From Pempheris klunzingeri (taxonomy: Eukaryota > Chordata > Actinopteri > Acropomatiformes > Pempheridae): a stretch of 64,000 bases of DNA. Shown here piece after piece: positions 49,472 to 62,789 of the stretch. A program made the position numbers and the translations under genes. Location: the NCBI RefSeq assembly GCF_042242105.1, contig NC_092020.1, positions 5,797,501 to 5,861,500 on the forward strand, read 5' to 3'. Under the pieces are notes generated by a model. That model was not told where the DNA came from. It searched no databases and worked only from the letters and a program-made list of their open reading frames with translations. Within the stretch, counting starts at the first letter, position 1. Each line of letters opens with the position of its first letter.

Positions 49472-50049
49472 CGGTTCCCGGCTTGACCCTGCTGATGGGG
49501 AAATGGGTGGATGAGGCCGTGATGTAGCTGCATACTGTGATGAAATGGCCTCTCATACATTTTCTTTATCATCTCAGTCATCTATAGTAAGAAAAGGCCT
49601 GTCCATATGTCCCCTATATGGCATTATATTTTATCCCTTTCTCAGCATGGACAATGAAAGGCTTTCTGACCTCTAGCGAAGGGCGCACAGCTCCTGTCAG
49701 GGAGGGAAAGGCGAATCTTATGAATGGCTTGATTGATGGATACAGAGATGGAGGCAGGGGCTGGTTTGCTGTGCAGGGAGGAGGGGATACTTGTGGTCAC
49801 CATAAAAAGCTTGAGCATATTGTGCAAAGCTCTCGTTTCATTGGTGGAGGTGTATTCAAAGGAAAAAAGTGGTTTATTAGCTGTAGCTGAGCAGGATTGG
49901 CAAAGCACCCGCAGGTTGGGGTAACTGATGCTCCCACGTGTTGCCATACAGAGTCGTTAAACTGTACAGTATCAGGCAATATTGGTGAACTGCAATGACT
50001 CGAATAATGATAATGTGGAAAATGTCAGGTTTTGGGTGTGCTCTCCTGC

Positions 50050-50794
50050 AGCGTGCAGGGAGCGCATTTGTCTGAGAGCATTTAAAGCCGAAGTCTTAAA
50101 ACTCCCAGCTCGCCTCGCCATGCTGAGGAATCCATTGAGAGAATTTCGCAGCGTTAGTCATCGCAACAGCTATCCGCAGTGTGTGTAGTAGTCGCCTATA
50201 GCCTCTCTTGCACCTCTTGCACTGGAGATCCACAGTGGGCGCCGTGCAGGGCTTGGCTACAGACGCACTCTGTGCCGTGTGTCTGTGCACTGCGTGCGTG
50301 ATTTCTCTTGCACCCACCCGCAGAGGTTTAACATAGTCGACTGGCATGGTCACATGCTGGTTGGGTCGGTGGCGGTGTGCCGGTGGGTGCCCGGGTCATT
50401 AGGGTGTTTGCGCAGGACGTGGCGAGCCGACGCCAGTGACCGGGCAGGTGATGTTTGCTCACGTAAGCCGCTCGCGTTTGATGAGGGGCGCAGGGGACGC
50501 GGCTGGAGGGTGCGCGCTACTGTTGCATCGCCTCACCGGATAACCGCTGCTATCTCATCTTGTCCGTCTGTTCCTCTCCGGGTTTCTCTTCTCTTTTCTA
50601 TTTTGCTGACCGACTGACGGATTTGCAGGACTGGGACCATTTGGGCGATCGAAATAAGTGGATAAAGGACCCGACCTTGCGTGTGCGTGTGCGTGGAGTG
50701 CGTATCGTTTCTTGTGATTCCCCTGTACGCGCAAGCTGCTTTTTTCTTTTCCAGAGAGGCAATGCGCCCACCCATGCGATGCTAGCCTATTAGC

Positions 50795-50841
<47 letters not shown>

Positions 50842-51180
50842 TTCAGCCCTGGATTCGAGAGGAGGCTAATTTACGAGTCTTGTTTTGCCTTTCAGGAAAA
50901 GGGGAGATAAGAGGGGGAGGGTGGTTGGTGAAGGAGAATGCAGCAATCACATTTTTAAGCATGCAGAAGCGGGCCGTTTCCGGTTCCTAGGCTGGTGTGT
51001 CCCCCCATCCGAGGCCAGCAGCCGTATGGGGAAAGCAGCGGCAGACACAGATGGCATGGACACTTCCACAAGGTCTGCCGCTCTGCCCTGCCTGCTCTGC
51101 CGGAGCCCGTTCGCCGCCGTCTCTCTCTTCCAGCTCGCTCCGCCGCCCAGCAGCACTGCAGCACAGCACAGGCTGACGGC
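50050..51180 (+). promoter_or_regulatory. nrg2: nrg2 promoter and 5' UTR (CpG-rich)
   Basis: GC and CpG content rise from about 50050 and stay high into the coding exon. A (GA)n tract occupies 50795-50839. A 52-codon upstream ORF (ATG 51026) overlaps the main start. The transcription start is unknown; a spliced leader is possible, for example a pyrimidine-rich stretch ending GATTTGCAG at about 50628. Confidence 0.5.
50795..50839. repeat. (GA)n microsatellite in nrg2 5' region
   Basis: About 22 GA units inside the CpG-rich upstream region, about 340 bases before the start codon. Confidence 0.95.
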
Positions 51181-51184
51181 ATGA
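51026..51184 (+). CDS. Upstream ORF of nrg2 (52 codons)
   Basis: ATG at 51026 opens MGKAAADTDGMDTSTRS and runs to TGA at 51182-51184, which overlaps the nrg2 start as ATGA. The frame differs from nrg2. Such an overlap could limit translation of nrg2 or allow reinitiation. It is in the GC-rich leader and may not be inside the mature transcript. No similarity to a known protein. Confidence 0.4.
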   Translation: MGKAAADTDGMDTSTRSAALPCLLCRSPFAAVSLFQLAPPPSSTAAQHRLTA

Positions 51185-51592
51185 GGCTTGATCCAGTGCA
51201 TTTCTCCATGCTGGTCATCGGGGTCTCCTTCGCCTGTTACGCCCCGAGTCTCAACTCCCTCCAGGACCAGGCGTACCGATCAGCCGTGGTCATCGAGGGC
51301 GAGGTGCGCTCCTCCCCGGAGAACGTCTCCTCCCGGGAGCCCTACAGTGTGAATGTCAAAGTGCTGGACGTGTGGCCCGTCAACAGCGGCGGCCTCGAGA
51401 GGGAGCAGCTCGTGACCGTCGGGGACTTCGGTTCCGAGGCCCCGTGCACCACGGTGGAGAAGGACCACAGATATATCTTTTTCATGGACCCGACCGCCGA
51501 GCCCTTGGTATTCAAGGCATCGTACGCCCCTGTGGACGCCAGCGAGCCGGAGCTGAAGAAGGATGTGGAGAGAGTGTTGTGCGAGGACTGCG
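51181..51592 (+). CDS. nrg2: Neuregulin 2, first coding exon (partial gene)
   Basis: Encodes 137 residues plus one base, ending at a consensus donor (TGCG then GTAAGT) in phase 1. Neuregulin 2 is a membrane-anchored EGF-family ligand of ErbB3/ErbB4. The peptide follows the human N-terminal segment closely: a hydrophobic signal-like stretch FSMLVIGVSFACYAPSL (about 8-24), LQDQAYRSAVVIEGEV, VLDVWPVNSGGLEREQ, RYIFFMDPTAEPLVFKASYA and LKKDVERVLCEDCG, just before the Ig domain of later exons. An N-glycosylation site NVS is at 48-50. Human NRG2 is recalled as having about 90 extra residues before this Met. The frame is open upstream to 50959, with VCRSALP like human VCCSALP, but has no in-frame ATG. 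Remaining exons lie beyond 64000. Confidence 0.93.
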
Positions 51593-52039
51593 GTAAGTTT
51601 AAGGCTTTTCCGTGCTACCTGCCATACACTCACACCGCACTATAAGGGCCACTGAAGCTGCCATGGTGATGTAAGGAGACAGTCGCCGCTCTCCGGCTGC
51701 GCGTGCGCGTGTGTAGTCTATACAATGTGTCAGCGTGCATACACACATGCATGCGCGCGAGCCGATTGACACTTCAATCCTCCATAACCCGGTCACCCAT
51801 AATGAAATGCGAAGCGTGGCGGGGAACGCTTGTGTGCATGTGTGAGAGAGACAGACGGAGTCTTAGTTAAACCTAAGTTAAACCCGGGGTTAAGCCCCAA
51901 ACTGCAGCTTCCTCCTGATGGTTAGACAGGCACTGATGATCAGTGGATACTGAAACTTCCAGCAAGATCTGCATCATCACAACATTACTGTAGCCCGCAG
52001 TTGGAGTCTGAAGGTGGAACACAGACAAAGCAAGCAGCT

Positions 52040-52040
<1 letters not shown>

Positions 52041-52114
<74 letters not shown>
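52041..52114. repeat. nrg2: Compound (GT)n(GA)n microsatellite
   Basis: About 20 GT units directly followed by about 16 GA units, 450 bases inside nrg2 intron 1. Confidence 0.95.
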
Positions 52115-52119
<5 letters not shown>

Positions 52120-53434
52120 GTATTTAGGCAGAGCCTGTGATGGGAATCAGGGACAGGAACCTTGTCTTGAGGTTTAACCTCCTTTCCAAACTTTGTATAG
52201 TTGCCCGCAGCCAGTGTCGCATGCCAAATGTGTCGCTGTTTTATATCAGATTGTGGTAAAATCCTGACAGTACCAGCGCTGACAGTCTGTGGGTGGTGGT
52301 AACACCTCAAATCTCTCAACTTGTTGCAAGTTTCCACCATGGATATCTGGAATTCTGCCTTTTTTCTTTCACTGCGCCAGTCACCCGAAACTTCTGTGGC
52401 ACTTCCTGGTTCTGACTAACATACATTTGTGAGTGTGATTAAAAGCTATGTGCAGAGAAACTCTATTTAACTTATTGTCACCAGAATGGCTCATATAAAT
52501 GAACAATGTGAACACGACACACAAAAAAGGTCTTAGACTTAATTCTTAAGATGAGGGTTATGCACTTTGTCTCTTTTCCTTCTCACATTTCCCTCCTTCT
52601 TTTTTCTCTGCCAAAGAGAAAAAACGGACCCCCTTTCATTCCAAAGGTAAAATAAAAGATTCAGAATCAGGGTCAGCTCAAACAACACATGAGCTGAGCT
52701 TTTTAAGACAGGGTGATGTATGTATAATGTATATTAATCGATCTCTAGTTGCAAAGGCACTCAGGTCCTTTACTTTTAACTATACTCTGGAAGACAAAGC
52801 GGGTTTTTTGAGCAAATGATCCACTCCACCTGTGTTCTCAGTATTTTAAGTGCTACTCTGCTTTTTAAATGATGTAAGTACAATTGTACGATCTACTCCT
52901 GTGTTAACTCATCTGCCTGTCCTGTGGTAAACCTGAGTGCTGAAGTACACGGGCAGGGAGTAGTCTACTGCACAAAAGAGGGGGATAAGATTTTAACTGT
53001 GGAAGTGTCACACATTTATCTAAAACAAGCTTTAAGAGCACAACTGTAAACCTTTTAGGGTTCATCATCTTTGTTACGTGAACGTGATGAAAAAAAACCT
53101 TGAAACAATGTGATTATGCAAAGATTCATTTTCTGTCTTTAAGTTCCTCAAATCCAGAATCAACACAGTTTCTATGCAAACCACCAGTGCTTATAAAGTG
53201 TTGAATTGTTGGAATAGAAATAATGGGGAATAACTCAGATGTCTTAACAAAGGGTTCATCCAGCATTTGAACTAACGATGTGATGTTCTATTTTTACCTC
53301 TGTGACATGCTAAAATTATCAAGTCATTTATTTATGACAGTGCTGTTGCAATCAGGCTTCAGTCTAAAACACATTTTCCAGGCAGGGATAAGAGCTCAGG
53401 AGAGGAGATACCCACTTATGAGCTGATTCACCCT

Positions 53435-53467
<33 letters not shown>

Positions 53468-55072
53468 AAAAGCCAGAGACAGAGGGAGAAACACAACCTA
53501 ATTAGACACCGCAGAGTGTGTGGTGACACTATAGATGCACTGTGGCAACCAGTGTCCACAGCGTCATACGAGCATTAACGTTTGCTACCATCATCTCTTC
53601 TGTTTCTTTCCACCGATTGATTGGATTCATCTGCAAAAATGAATCGCAGAAGAGCAAAATCTATGCCCAGAAACAGCCACAAGGTTAAAGGAACACGTCA
53701 ACCAAAAATGCATAATTTCTTATAACAATTATTTGCACCTAGTAGCCTTGAATGATTTATGAAAATGTTTGCACTCCAGTTCTTAAGACAATTCTACTGT
53801 GGTGAAGTTGAGTTGGGGCCCATTTTAACAACTGGAAATCAATATTCAAACATTATTACTGTCTATGTAGGACAAATGCAGCCACTTTTGTCTACTTGTA
53901 TGCTTATTACATCTCAGCCATATAGACCTTCAGTGAAGCATAACAAAATAATCCCTCCCTGCAAAATGCGTACAACTGGTTGTTGGCAAGGACTCCCCCT
54001 CGCACTTCTCATTGGGCGGACGCAGTAAAGTCAGGGTACGGCCGTGCACGACTCCTGGCCAGTGATCAGCCTGTGAGAGGATGCTGTAGAGGAGTTTCAT
54101 TTGAGGCAGGAGTAACTGCAGCTTAAAGATGGGTTGGGGTAAGGGGCGTGTCAGCAGACACACACCCTGAGCCTAACCAATCCCAAATCCTAAAGTCTAA
54201 ACACAGCCAATCACAGCCAAGCAGCTGGAACGCCCACATCTGTGCACACTCCTACTCATTCTTTGGCTGCAGTTACCAAAGTCTGTTTCATTTTTTCAGT
54301 ATTTTAATGCTCATAGGCTGTATTGAGCATACAAGTTCATAGCTGAGACTAGTTTAGATCTTTCAGACAATTTCATACAGTTCTGTGTTAAATTGTTGTC
54401 TGTAATTCGGCAAACTGTTATTTGAATGTTTGAATGGTGTGTGCCCACAGGATCACGGTACACCTGTCCTCTCTCTCCCACTTTGAAAACCCAGTAAAAG
54501 ACAGTGTTTGTTGTTAAGTGCTGGGAAAATGAATGTGGAGAGACTGAAGATGCAGCACTACTTTTCCTCGTTGAACACAATTGGATACGAGGTACACAGC
54601 TTAACAAACCTGTCAGACTTTTATGCTGCCATGACAGTACATACTCTCCTCTCTGGCACATATATCAGAGCCTTAAATGCGAGCGAGCATTCACTACGGC
54701 AACACTGCAAAAGCGTCACCGAGCCATTGTACGAGAAAAGAATGGCCATTACAGCTACATTGTTAAGCTCGTTTGCAATGTTTCATGACCAGCACCGGTC
54801 GGACCAGCTTGCTGAGATTTAGAGACGTGTTCTTTATATTTCTGTGATAACGTGAATATATAGAAGCCACATGATGTCAGCTTTGTTAATTTTAATGTAG
54901 ACTGCGATATAAATATTATGCTAATATCTGTTTAAAACAACTGCTTATTAGGTTACTGTCTCGAGGTTTAATTCAGACTTTCTGCAGTAATGTTGACATT
55001 TACAGCAAGCTGCGTTAGAAGCACAGACCCCTCGCTGTGAGAGAAGTTATGAGACAGTAAATCTTTTTTGCA

Positions 55073-55330
55073 CTATAAAAGATAGCAGAGCCATCTTCCA
55101 AAAGCAGAGCCAATGTTGATTAAATGGCGAGAGCTGTCAGGTTTCTCTCTCTTATCGTTTATGCTATTGAGTCTGCCATAGCTAATCCAATAACCTCTCC
55201 CCTGCCTCCACTCCACCCTCCAAGCCACACCTCTGACCAAGACAGTATCCAGCTTGATGAGGCAAAATTGCAGATCAGACTCTGCCGAACTGGCTGCAGC
55301 ACCTGAAGTGAACGAACGGAGCACAAACTT
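55073..55330 (-). repeat. Relic similar to the repeat ORF at 6.1-6.35 kb
   Basis: The minus strand reads HLINIGSAFGRW. In recalled teleost repeat ORFs of this type, the segment INIGxAFxRW follows the basic AKR..DRARAK stretch; those parts are seen at 6077-6355 on the plus strand. Short and diverged. Confidence 0.3.
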
Positions 55331-57545
55331 TCTTTACAAGGAATTCGCGGCTACAGAAGAGTAATTGATAGGGAATCTTTGTTCTGTCCTGAACCACTGA
55401 GAGCACACGTATGTCTGCACTCAGATCTGCTGTCTTTCACTGCTTTCCCCTCACTACTCTCTCCCTGCTTTTCTCAGAGAAAATTACTGTGGACAACTCA
55501 CGTTCCCATCTTAAAAAGTACAAAACCAATCCTATCCAACATCCCAGGCAGTCTTAAGCGTAATGTAGGTCTCCTCTGATCATTGCTGTTGGCATGCCTT
55601 TTGAGATACATTGACAGTTAATTCCTAAAATAGCATTATCTGATGCCCAAACATGCTCCTGTCACTGATGCTGTATCTACTGCTACATAGCTCAACTCTC
55701 CCCCCTCTCTCTGTCTCTCTCTTCATGCTGTAGCTGACTGTAGCTGGAGTGTGTGGTTCAGCTTATGCCTGCCCTCCTGTCAGTCAGCCACGCCGAGTAG
55801 GAGAGAAACAGCGAGGGGGAGAGGGAAAGAGAGGGAGAGATCTTTAGCTTCGTGATTACAAATAGATGTAATTAGAAAGTACACTTTAAAACGTAATAAT
55901 AGCCAGAGCCTCTTTTTACCTCGTTGACAGTGAGAACATTAAGTTTAGTGATAGTTTTGTTTTTCTAAAAATTTCACGCCATTCTGTAAACTCCTGTGGT
56001 GCTGTGGTGCTGTACCCTCCTCTAGCTTAAAGTCATCGTGCTTTTAGTGACGGCCTAAACATTTGGGGAAATATGATTATTGGATTTTTAGTTAGGAGAT
56101 TGACATCAATCATATATATAAGTATGTAATTGGAGTCATCTCAACCATGTAGGATGATTACTTAAAAGATATGTCTACCTCTGAAGCTCACTAATTCACA
56201 GACTGTGTCTGCGTTGTGTAAACCGTAATACAGATGCCCTAAGAGATTAGTGAGGAAAGAAAAACGTTCAAGGATTACTTTTCTCCTTAATGTTCTCCTC
56301 ACCTCCATGGCATTGGAAGGCACATAGCACCGTGGCTGTGTTACACAGCACAGTAACAGCTTCCTTTCAACAGAAAAGTAAATGAATAGATGATAGAATA
56401 ATAGTAAATAATAGATAAATTATCCTTACAAATCCTTTTTCCATCTGTTCATAAGTCTTAAACACAAGACAGACATTTTTTTCCTCACTTGCGTCTGTAT
56501 ACATATACAGAAATGTAAAAACTACAACTTGTGGTTTTAGAGGGAGCGACTTGTTGGGCTAAAGACTGTGCTGGGGGTTTTAATTCTTGTTGTCACAGTG
56601 AGGTTGCCAAGTTTGGTACAGTTATGCCTGCACAGATCCCAAATTTAAAACCTGTGCTCGCCAGCTTCATCTGGGCAACATGTGCAATAGCTGGGTTATG
56701 TTGTATGGCACTGGGCTAATGGATAAACGGAACTAGTTACAGCATATTACTCCAGCCATGTATGGGTTAAACAAACAAGATATTTTGTGTTATTTATCGA
56801 GCTTTGGAGGTGTGGATCGGAGTGCTTTTCTCTTCACTTTGGATGCAGCCAGACTAACTGTGACTTAAGCTCAGTACTTACTGTAACACACAAACACCAA
56901 AGTGCTATAAACTATTCCTTTAAAGTTGTCATTTAAACCAAGTCGTCTATGAGAAGACTCAGAGCACTTGTGTGTATGTAGTATAAATGTGTATAGCTAG
57001 TGATGGTGTGTAATTACAGAGTAATATGCATGCATATGCCACTATGTTGACTGCCTGTGCATAGAGACTGTGTTTGCATGTGTGTCAGCAGCAGTATAAC
57101 TTTTCTAGGCTAACATGCGCTGCTGTCTTTCAGCTCAGGCTCACACTAGTGTGCACAGCAGCTGGAGGGCAAAACCGCTGTGGCATTGATCTCCAAATCC
57201 CAGATTTAGGAGATTTTTGCTCAGGGGCAGCATGTCAAAACAATCCTTGTAGCAGGAAACATATCCAAGGCCACACCCTTGAACAAGTCGTTAAAGCAAT
57301 CCCATTATGGCTTTCTTTGTAGTTAACACCTTTAGGTGTGCAGTGAACCATTGTCTCTATTAGCCAGGAGTGAGAGAGAAGTGCTTGTGGGGCCATAACA
57401 GAATCTGAGTTTTTCTGGCCTCTCATGTGCATCATATGCAAACACTGCAGCTTGCACTGGGAACAATAGTTTGGGAATTCTTAAATTAAGAGGCTTTGCA
57501 CCATACACCAAAATAAAAGCTGGCGCTCAGACTAACGTACAGACG

Positions 57546-57574
57546 TATGTATGTATGTATGTATGTATGTATGT
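57546..57574. repeat. (ATGT)n tandem repeat
   Basis: Seven perfect ATGT units in nrg2 intron 1. Confidence 0.95.
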
Positions 57575-57994
57575 TAACATGAATGTACATTCAGGGAGAT
57601 TCACTAGTTGAATCAGTGACAGTACTGCGTGTGCTTGTGTGTGTGTTGTGAGAGGTCCCTCACTTGTCTGTCTCATCCTTTTCCCCTCTTTGTTGCGTTA
57701 TCTGTGTCTATTTCAGACACCCTCTGTGTGCCTCTTTCTCTTCTGTTTCTCTCTCCTTCTGTCTCTCACTGTCCTTGTCTCAACAGAGCATTATACCTCT
57801 ACAAACACACACACACTCACACACAGACACACACACAGACACACACACAGAGCCATGCCAGTTAGCTGTTGCTGTTGCTGCTGTGCTGCAGATGCCCCAG
57901 TGTGCTGTCATTAGCAGGGAGATCTGGGGCTGCTATAAATTATGCACACTGAATAACAGAAGGCTGAGGATTTCTCCCCTCTGCTGCCTGCATG

Positions 57995-58050
<56 letters not shown>

Positions 58051-61000
58051 GAGAGAATGTATAGACCATGCTTTGCTCATTTATGTGCAACTGACATCAT
58101 ACTGATCAACTTCGCTTTTTGACGTGTGGGTATTAGTGCACTTCTCCGTGGCTCAGCACACTCACAACGGCCTAACTCATGTACATGTCCTTCAGTTATG
58201 TAGCGTGTGTGAGAGAATGTGTGTGTGTGTGCCCTTGCTTGTGAATAATGTATCAGCACTCACCTTTTCCAGCAGTCAGCCTTAGTAGAAAACTCTGACA
58301 CATGCCTCTTAAAGGGACCAGCTCAGTGCCACATGGCTCAGTTTGTGAATGAGAGAGGTCTTTGTGTAACCCCACTTAGAGACACACACACGCACATAGA
58401 CACACACAAGCACACACATGCAGATGTACTGCACACACCACCCACACACTAATGCGGCTGCCGCTGCACACACCCTCCTCACTGCATCAGCAAAGTGCCT
58501 GTTTCAGACAGGATGGATTTGGCTGATGCTCTCTCAATGTCTCTGTTTAGATTATTTTACCACAGAATTAGATCAAATTCAAAATTAAATAATTAGACAT
58601 GTTTATGCCAAGAATGTGTCAGTAGATATTTCAGGTAAAACATTTAAAAATAACAAGTTTGCTATTGTGTTGATAAATCTGAGGCGTCCTACTCTTTTCT
58701 TGGAAAGCCATTTTAATCTTTGGCATTCTTCTCCATCGGTAGCCCTGCTGTGGCAGACTGTAAGGAGTTGGCATGCAGTCTTCCGACGCCTGATATTCAT
58801 GAAGTTGTAAAATGGCATTTTCGTCACTCTGGGCAACAGAGGTAACTGTTCTCTTTCTCACAGCCAAGGTTCTTTTGAGCAAGGCAACTGTTCTGGTCAA
58901 CTTCTATGTAAACCAGAGGAAAGGATTTTTTGAAACGGAAGTTATGCTCTCCAAACATCTCTTGGGCAAAAAAAAGAGTTAAAACATCCCTTTTGTTCTA
59001 TATCAGGCTATCTTTGGCTCAGAAAGGTGGGCTATCTTTATCTCTCTTTGTTGTGGTGATCTTTGATGCTGACAGATGGAGTATCTTCATCTGTCTTCCA
59101 GATGTCCTACTCTGCCTCTTCAGACGTTATCTTGGAACTATTATAGGATTGTGGTGGATACTGTGTGTACGACACGTTTGTTGTTGCATCTTTTTATGCT
59201 TCACATATCTTTGACCATACAGAAATAGTACGTTTGCTTTTGAGAAGTGGATTTTCATTTTCTTTTGAAGAAGAACATTCTGATCATTAATTGAGAAGAT
59301 GTTGGCAATACATTGTCTAATTCTAACTTATGAAACAATATTTCAGCTTCCCTTGTCAGCTTGCTTTGAGAGATTGAAGCTCTTTATTTGCAATTTGTTC
59401 AATTATGCTGGAGTTCCAACAACTCCCAGGACCAAATTTGCCTCATGTCTATCTGCACCAAAGTAAAACACTGTGGAGCTGCACAGCAGGTGTATCCTCA
59501 TCATCGGCATTAAGAGCAGTGAATCTTTCACACTTTGTCAAAAATGATTAAAAGAAACTTAAGGTGGAGTTAGGATAACATCTCTTAGCAGAGAAAAGTG
59601 TTTGTTGCTTTATAATTTGATTAAATATTCTGGAAAAGTGCAAGTGTGCAAGAAACAGCAACTGACCAATGTAGTCATTGTAGTCATTGTAGTAATTTTC
59701 TGTAGCCTGATTAAATCTGAAACTTGTACTGGAAACTGTACTTTCCAACGTCCTGTCTGTGGCTCATTATCCCAAGCCCATTCATTCCTACTGAGGATGA
59801 CAATCTCTGTCAAAAATGGCCTCTGTAGTTCTTATTGGGGACGAGGGATTGACTCAATAACAACAACAACAACAACAAAAAAACTACAATGGCTGTGTAC
59901 ATGTTAATGAAGGAACATGTCACCCCGATAATATGTTTTTACACTATTTGGAAGTTTCCTTGAAGAGGATTCATCAGAGAAGGTGATGGAAATAATCCCA
60001 TGGTGCATGTGATCATTTATTCTGCTGTTTTCAGGGTCCTTCTTCTCTGTGGTCCAGGGTGTCGGTACCTTTATTAACCTCATTCACTAAGGTCTGCTGT
60101 CTGTCTTCATTAGTGTCATCCATTATCTGCCATGTGTCACCAGAGTACCACTGCATACATTTCAGCTTGACCCCATAGATCATCAGTATTTATATTATCT
60201 GCAATTATAATCATGTTGTCAAAGAAGAGGTGTCTAACACAGACTGAGATTGAGTCATCATATTCTTTTGTTCCCCACAGCGTTCTGACTTTCATTAATG
60301 AGCACTGCTAGCTTAGCTTGCTAATAGCTTGCGAAAATACAACTTACATCCAAAATCACATCCCTATTGTTTTATATCCCATAGATGCATTATATTTGCT
60401 GAAAAGAAACAAGTGGCATGTATAGTCTCCTTTTAACCAACTGGAATTGACAAAACACAATTGAAAAGTGAGATACAAACTGTCTCTTCAGCAGCAGTAA
60501 ATGAGCGCGCCGCACAGTGAAAGTTGAACTCATTCATAATAAATCCTTTGTTGCTCTTGTCTCTTTGGTACGAAGCATCACAGGCTGACCGACTGATAAA
60601 AGAACATGCAGTGATCACTGTACTGAGGCTACATTAGAGGGTTTCTTGGAAATTAACTACAAACATAAAAACCTGGTTCCCCTCACTGCTATTTGGTGCT
60701 GCCAACATGCAAAGTTGCCAAGTGCAGATTTAATCCTCAATAAACCTTAGTCAGTTCGGCAAGTTCATTTTAGTGGATATGGAAATGCCAGTGGGACTCC
60801 AGTGCACAGCAGTGCCCATCAAACAAAAGGCCACTAGGCTAGTTTTTTTTCTTCCAGATCTTACATTAATTTAGTGTTTATACATTTCTGCCTCAGTAAA
60901 AAAAGAAACAAAACTAGAAATGTGTCAGACTTAAATACACCCACAGTCCATAGAGCGTTTACCCTCAGGTGAACTTTTTAAGCAACAGTTTGCACTTCTT

Positions 61001-61370
61001 CCTATTTTCAATGTCCATGTAGTGAACAGTCTGCTAAGCAACCCACACATCCAAAAACCTCAGTCAAAGAAGGTTGAAAAGTGTCTTGTGGAGCAACTCT
61101 TGATAGATGCAAAGACAGCACACATGTACATGAACATAAACACATAATTCCCGAAACACTTTTGTCACTTCCTGTGGGAGCTTACTGCAGCTCACTCTTG
61201 TTCTTTATGCTTTTTTCAGGGTCTTGATATGGTTTTGTAAACTTCAATGTTGCTAATAGACAGTTTGGGTTACACTTTAACTGATGTCCTTTATTATTAT
61301 CGCTGTTTTGCAGTCCTCAATTCTTTAACTCACAGCCAATGAGAGTTTAGTGTAGGTCTAGTATTGGCAC

Positions 61371-61850
61371 TTACTTTGGTGTTGGTAAGGATCCTGGCCA
61401 AACCAATTGACCTGTTTCAACCAATTGGAGATGTCTGAGCAGCTTCTTAGAAAAGGCTTCAAACTGTGTGTTGCAATAATCATGATGAGTGTAAATGAGA
61501 GACGTGGTGAAGATTTTCACAGTTGTCCCAAAAAATAAGTGGTCCAGTGAGGTTCTTTTTTTGACATTTTGCCCCATAAGTAATAATCTCTGTTTTGTCC
61601 TCCTTTTACTGTAAAATATTTTATGCAATTCATTCACAGATACCAGAAATGGTACACTTGGTACTCACAGATATTCAGGGTGCAGCAGAAATGTAGAGCT
61701 GTGTGTCCTCTGTGAAACAGTGGAAACCAATGCCATATTTACAAAATGATGGAACCTAATGGCAGCTTGTGCAGAAAGAAAGAAATGGGACCAAAGACAG
61801 AGCCCTGGGGTGCACCACAAGAATTAAATCTCACCATCTTTGTTTTTGTC
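61371..61850 (-). mobile_element. LINE-type reverse transcriptase relic and flanking repeat
   Basis: The minus-strand translation near 61450-61500 reads HHDYCNTQFEAFSKKLLRHL, then QLVETG. This fits the fish LINE pattern SRLDYCNxLxxGLxKxxLxRLQLVQN just after the reverse transcriptase palm. Plus-strand text at 61640-61830 ('gagccctggggtgcaccaca') also recalls a common fish repeat segment. Truncated and dead. Confidence 0.5.
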
Positions 61851-62503
61851 ATTCAGTGCTGCAGTAGGGCATCTTCCTCTAACATCTAGCATCTTCTTTG
61901 TTTGTTCTCCCAAAGGGGCAGTGGGACCTCTTTCTTCTGCAGAATCTTTAGCTCTTCATGGAGGACAGATGTGATCAATGTTTCAGTCCCCTTATCAGGA
62001 GAATTGTGTCTGTTAGTCTGCTTTACAAACCTGCAGTTAATGGTGTGTGTGTGTGTGTGTGTGTGTGTTTGTGTGTGTGTGTTTGTGTTTTCGTGTGTTT
62101 GCGTGTGTGTGTGTGGGGGGGGGTTGATAGGAGAGATGAGAGGTGAGAAAAGGTGGGGTGAGGGGTGGAGGATAAGAGATGGAGAAGGGAGAGGCTAGAG
62201 AGCAGGATGGATGAAAACAGGAAAGGAGGCAGAGGTGAGAGAGAGAGGAGGGAAGATAGATGGATGAGAGGAGGGGAGAGGTGAGAGCGGAGAGAAAGAA
62301 TAGAAAGTGTTGGGGGGGTACAGGAAGAGAGAGGGAAAGAAAAAAGATAAATGGAGGACAGGTGGGGCACAGAATGACTTGCACACGACTCCCAGCCCTG
62401 AGAAAGAAAAAGGAGAAAGAAGAGACAGAGAGAATAGCTTTTCCCCACCGTTCTGCCCGCAAGCCCTTCATTAACTATTCATTACCAACTCTGCACATCC
62501 TCC

Positions 62504-62604
<101 letters not shown>

Positions 62605-62751
62605 AATACATTTCCCTCTATATGTGTGTAGTTGTGAGTGTGTGTGTTTGTGATTTCTGTTGAATCTGAAAGGGTGTATTTATACTTAAGTAGATCTCTC
62701 TGCAGCCAATAGAACAACGCACAACACCAGCGATGAGAGACAAGGTCAAGT

Positions 62752-62789
<38 letters not shown>

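Larger units (their letters stand above)
47551..50050. other. pura-nrg2 intergenic region
   Basis: Apart from the RE1-like sites there is no supported gene. The sequence is mostly unique-looking with a few AT-rich stretches (47.7-48.4 kb). Short ORFs on both strands have no recognisable similarity. Confidence 0.5.

Noticed and set aside
51280..51633. Minus-strand 117-codon ORF opposite nrg2 exon 1
   Set aside because: Antisense shadow of a GC-rich coding exon.
54504..54822. Two overlapping plus-strand ORFs of 94 and 104 codons
   Set aside because: No recognisable motif, two frames open at once, and repeat-like surroundings; not supported as a gene.
58603..58900. Minus-strand ORFs of 77 and 89 codons in nrg2 intron 1
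   Set aside because: No similarity recognised, no splice or promoter context; probably chance.
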